64,000 nt of DNA from assembly GCA_016716425.1 (NCBI GenBank), contig JADJWJ010000022.1, forward strand, positions 124,001 through 188,000, written 5' to 3'. Below the pieces are notes generated by a model. That model was not told where the DNA came from and searched no databases. It saw only the letters and a program-made list of their open reading frames with translations. This DNA comes from Betaproteobacteria bacterium. GTDB taxonomy: Bacteria; Pseudomonadota; Gammaproteobacteria; Burkholderiales; Casimicrobiaceae. Made by a program: the position numbers and the translations under genes. Every line of letters starts with the position of its first letter. The first letter of the stretch is position 1. Shown here one piece after another: positions 63,013 to 64,000 of the stretch.

Positions 63013-64000
63013 CAGCGGCGCGGCTCGGGCGGCGGCGGGCGCGCCGGGTCGTGCGGCAGCGTCTCGGATTCGAGCCCGTCGTCGCCGTGCAGCGGCGGCG
63101 CCTCCGCCGGCGCGCGGGAGTCCGCCTCGCGCGCCGCGCGCGCGGCCAGCCGGTGCGCGACGGAGGCTTCCAGCAGCTCCTTGTACAGCAGCACGAGCTT
63201 CAGCGTCATCGCCGCCGGCGTCAGCGGCTCCACGGCGCGCCGCGCGTTCGCGGAGAGCCGCGCGCGGATGCCGGCGTCGTACAGCGCCTGCATGTGTGCG
63301 GCAAGCGCCGCCGGGTCGCGCGAAGCGCAGACGAACCCCGCGTCGTTCTCGGTGACGATCTCGGCCGCGCCGGTGCGATGGCTGGTGATCACCGGCAGGC
63401 CCGACGCCAGCGCTTCCATCGCCGCGTCCGGGAACGCGTCGTACAGCGCGGGCAGCACGAACGCGTCGGCCGCGCCGTAGAACGGCGCGACGTCCGTCTG
63501 GAAGCCCGCGAACTTCACCCGGCCGGCGGCCCCCTCGTCGCGCGCCGCCTGCCGGTACGTGGCGAGCCGGCGGTCGTCGCCGACGACGAGCAGGTGGGCG
63601 GATGCGGGCAGCCGCATGGTCGCCGCGATCGCGGCCGGAACGCCCTTGCGCACGAAGCCGGAGCCGACCAGCAGGAACAGCATCGCGTCGGCGGGCACGT
63701 GGTACTTCGCGCGGATGCGCTCGCGATGCGCGGCGAGTCCCGGCGAGTAGATGTGCGAGTCCACGCCGTTGTAGAGCACCGGCAGCCGCTCGTCCGGCAG
63801 CCCGAAGCGCGCCTTGATGTCGTCGCGCACCATCTTCGAGTTGCACAGCACCGCGCGCAGCCACGGGCTGGCGAAGAGCCTGCGCTCGGTGGCGAGCGTG
63901 TAGCGGTGCCACGGGTCGATCGCGACGCGCCAGCGCAGCGTCGCCGGCGCGTCGCGGAGCCGCTCCTCGAGCCACGCCGCGTGCACGCCGTCGGGCGGGC
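63012..64000 (-). CDS. Glycosyltransferase family 4, truncated by window edge
   Basis: A paralogue of the adjacent GT4: the sequence DGVHAAWLEERLRD...HRYTLATERRLFASPWLRAVLCNSKMV parallels DGVHAVWVEERLRE...HRYMLAAERRLYASARLQRVICISRMV of its neighbour. Donor-site motifs are FLLVGSGFVRKGVPAAI and LPALYDAFPDAAMEALASGLPVITS. The frame stays open to the right edge, so a GTG at 63986 sits inside the conserved domain and the N-terminal 90 or so residues are missing. A polar proline-rich tail follows the catalytic domain. The pair probably arose by tandem duplication. Confidence 0.9.
   Translation of the reverse strand, partial: PPDGVHAAWLEERLRDAPATLRWRVAIDPWHRYTLATERRLFASPWLRAVLCNSKMVRDDIKARFGLPDERLPVLYNGVDSHIYSPGLAAHRERIRAKYHVPADAMLFLLVGSGFVRKGVPAAIAATMRLPASAHLLVVGDDRRLATYRQAARDEGAAGRVKFAGFQTDVAPFYGAADAFVLPALYDAFPDAAMEALASGLPVITSHRTGAAEIVTENDAGFVCASRDPAALAAHMQALYDAGIRARLSANARRAVEPLTPAAMTLKLVLLYKELLEASVAHRLAARAAREADSRAPAEAPPLHGDDGLESETLPHDPARPPPPEPRR

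Overview
This is a roughly 70% GC stretch of bacterial chromosome that reads as a betaproteobacterium (Burkholderiales or Nitrosomonadales type). The evidence is the gene order pilQ-aroK-aroB ... gltB-gltD-hemE-priA-argS-SPOR-dsbA, a class I PHA synthase, a Coq7-type ubiquinone hydroxylase, a classical Gram-negative trimeric porin and an msbA-associated LPS locus. Genus and species cannot be named from the sequence. No rRNA, tRNA, CRISPR array, phage gene or transposase was recognised.

Layout. 1-2.2 kb: end of the type IV pilus secretin gene, then shikimate kinase and 3-dehydroquinate synthase. 2.2-4.8 kb: a repeat-filled gap, a strong terminator, and a leftward lipoprotein built of GG(V/T)(A/P)PY Ig-like repeats. 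5-17.7 kb: housekeeping genes on the + strand (gltB, gltD, hemE, priA, argS, a SPOR-domain protein); priA carries a one-base frameshift. 17.8-20.1 kb: dsbA, a short-chain dehydrogenase and a signal-less BtuF-like protein. 20.1-25.5 kb: an MBL-fold RNase Z-like gene bracketed by REP-like hairpins, a GDSL-lipase autotransporter, and a divergent FecR-domain protein. 25.6-28.8 kb: a leftward glycine-zipper / phaC / MBL-hydrolase group.

28.8-39.5 kb: after a second block of dispersed repeats, a MerR-family regulator precedes a long rightward gene train: PaaI thioesterase, isovaleryl-CoA dehydrogenase, thiolase, LysE exporter, acyl-CoA dehydrogenase, two kappa-GST-like isomerases, GST, methylglutaconyl-CoA hydratase-like protein, DUF4126, hydroxyacid reductase and DUF1289. 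This looks like a leucine/isovalerate-type acyl-CoA catabolic operon. A perfect 16-bp palindrome lies between -35 and -10 boxes directly behind the MerR gene, the usual position for a MerR-type operator. 39.5-47.7 kb: convergent purE-purK, then slt, an NDUFA9-like protein, cca, coq7 and a porin with a clear terminator.

48.1-64 kb: an LPS / surface polysaccharide locus. It holds a WecA/MraY-type initiating transferase, a WbpM-type sugar dehydratase, an O-antigen ligase, two GT9 and three GT4 glycosyltransferases, two different AsnB-type amidotransferases and msbA; the last GT4 gene runs off the window. The convergent junction near 51 kb carries a roughly 450-bp nested inverted repeat. The most unusual items are non-coding: that inverted repeat, the dispersed repeat family at 2.3 and 29 kb, the paired hairpins around the RNase Z-like gene, and the MerR operator. 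No wholly new multi-gene system can be demonstrated from sequence alone.
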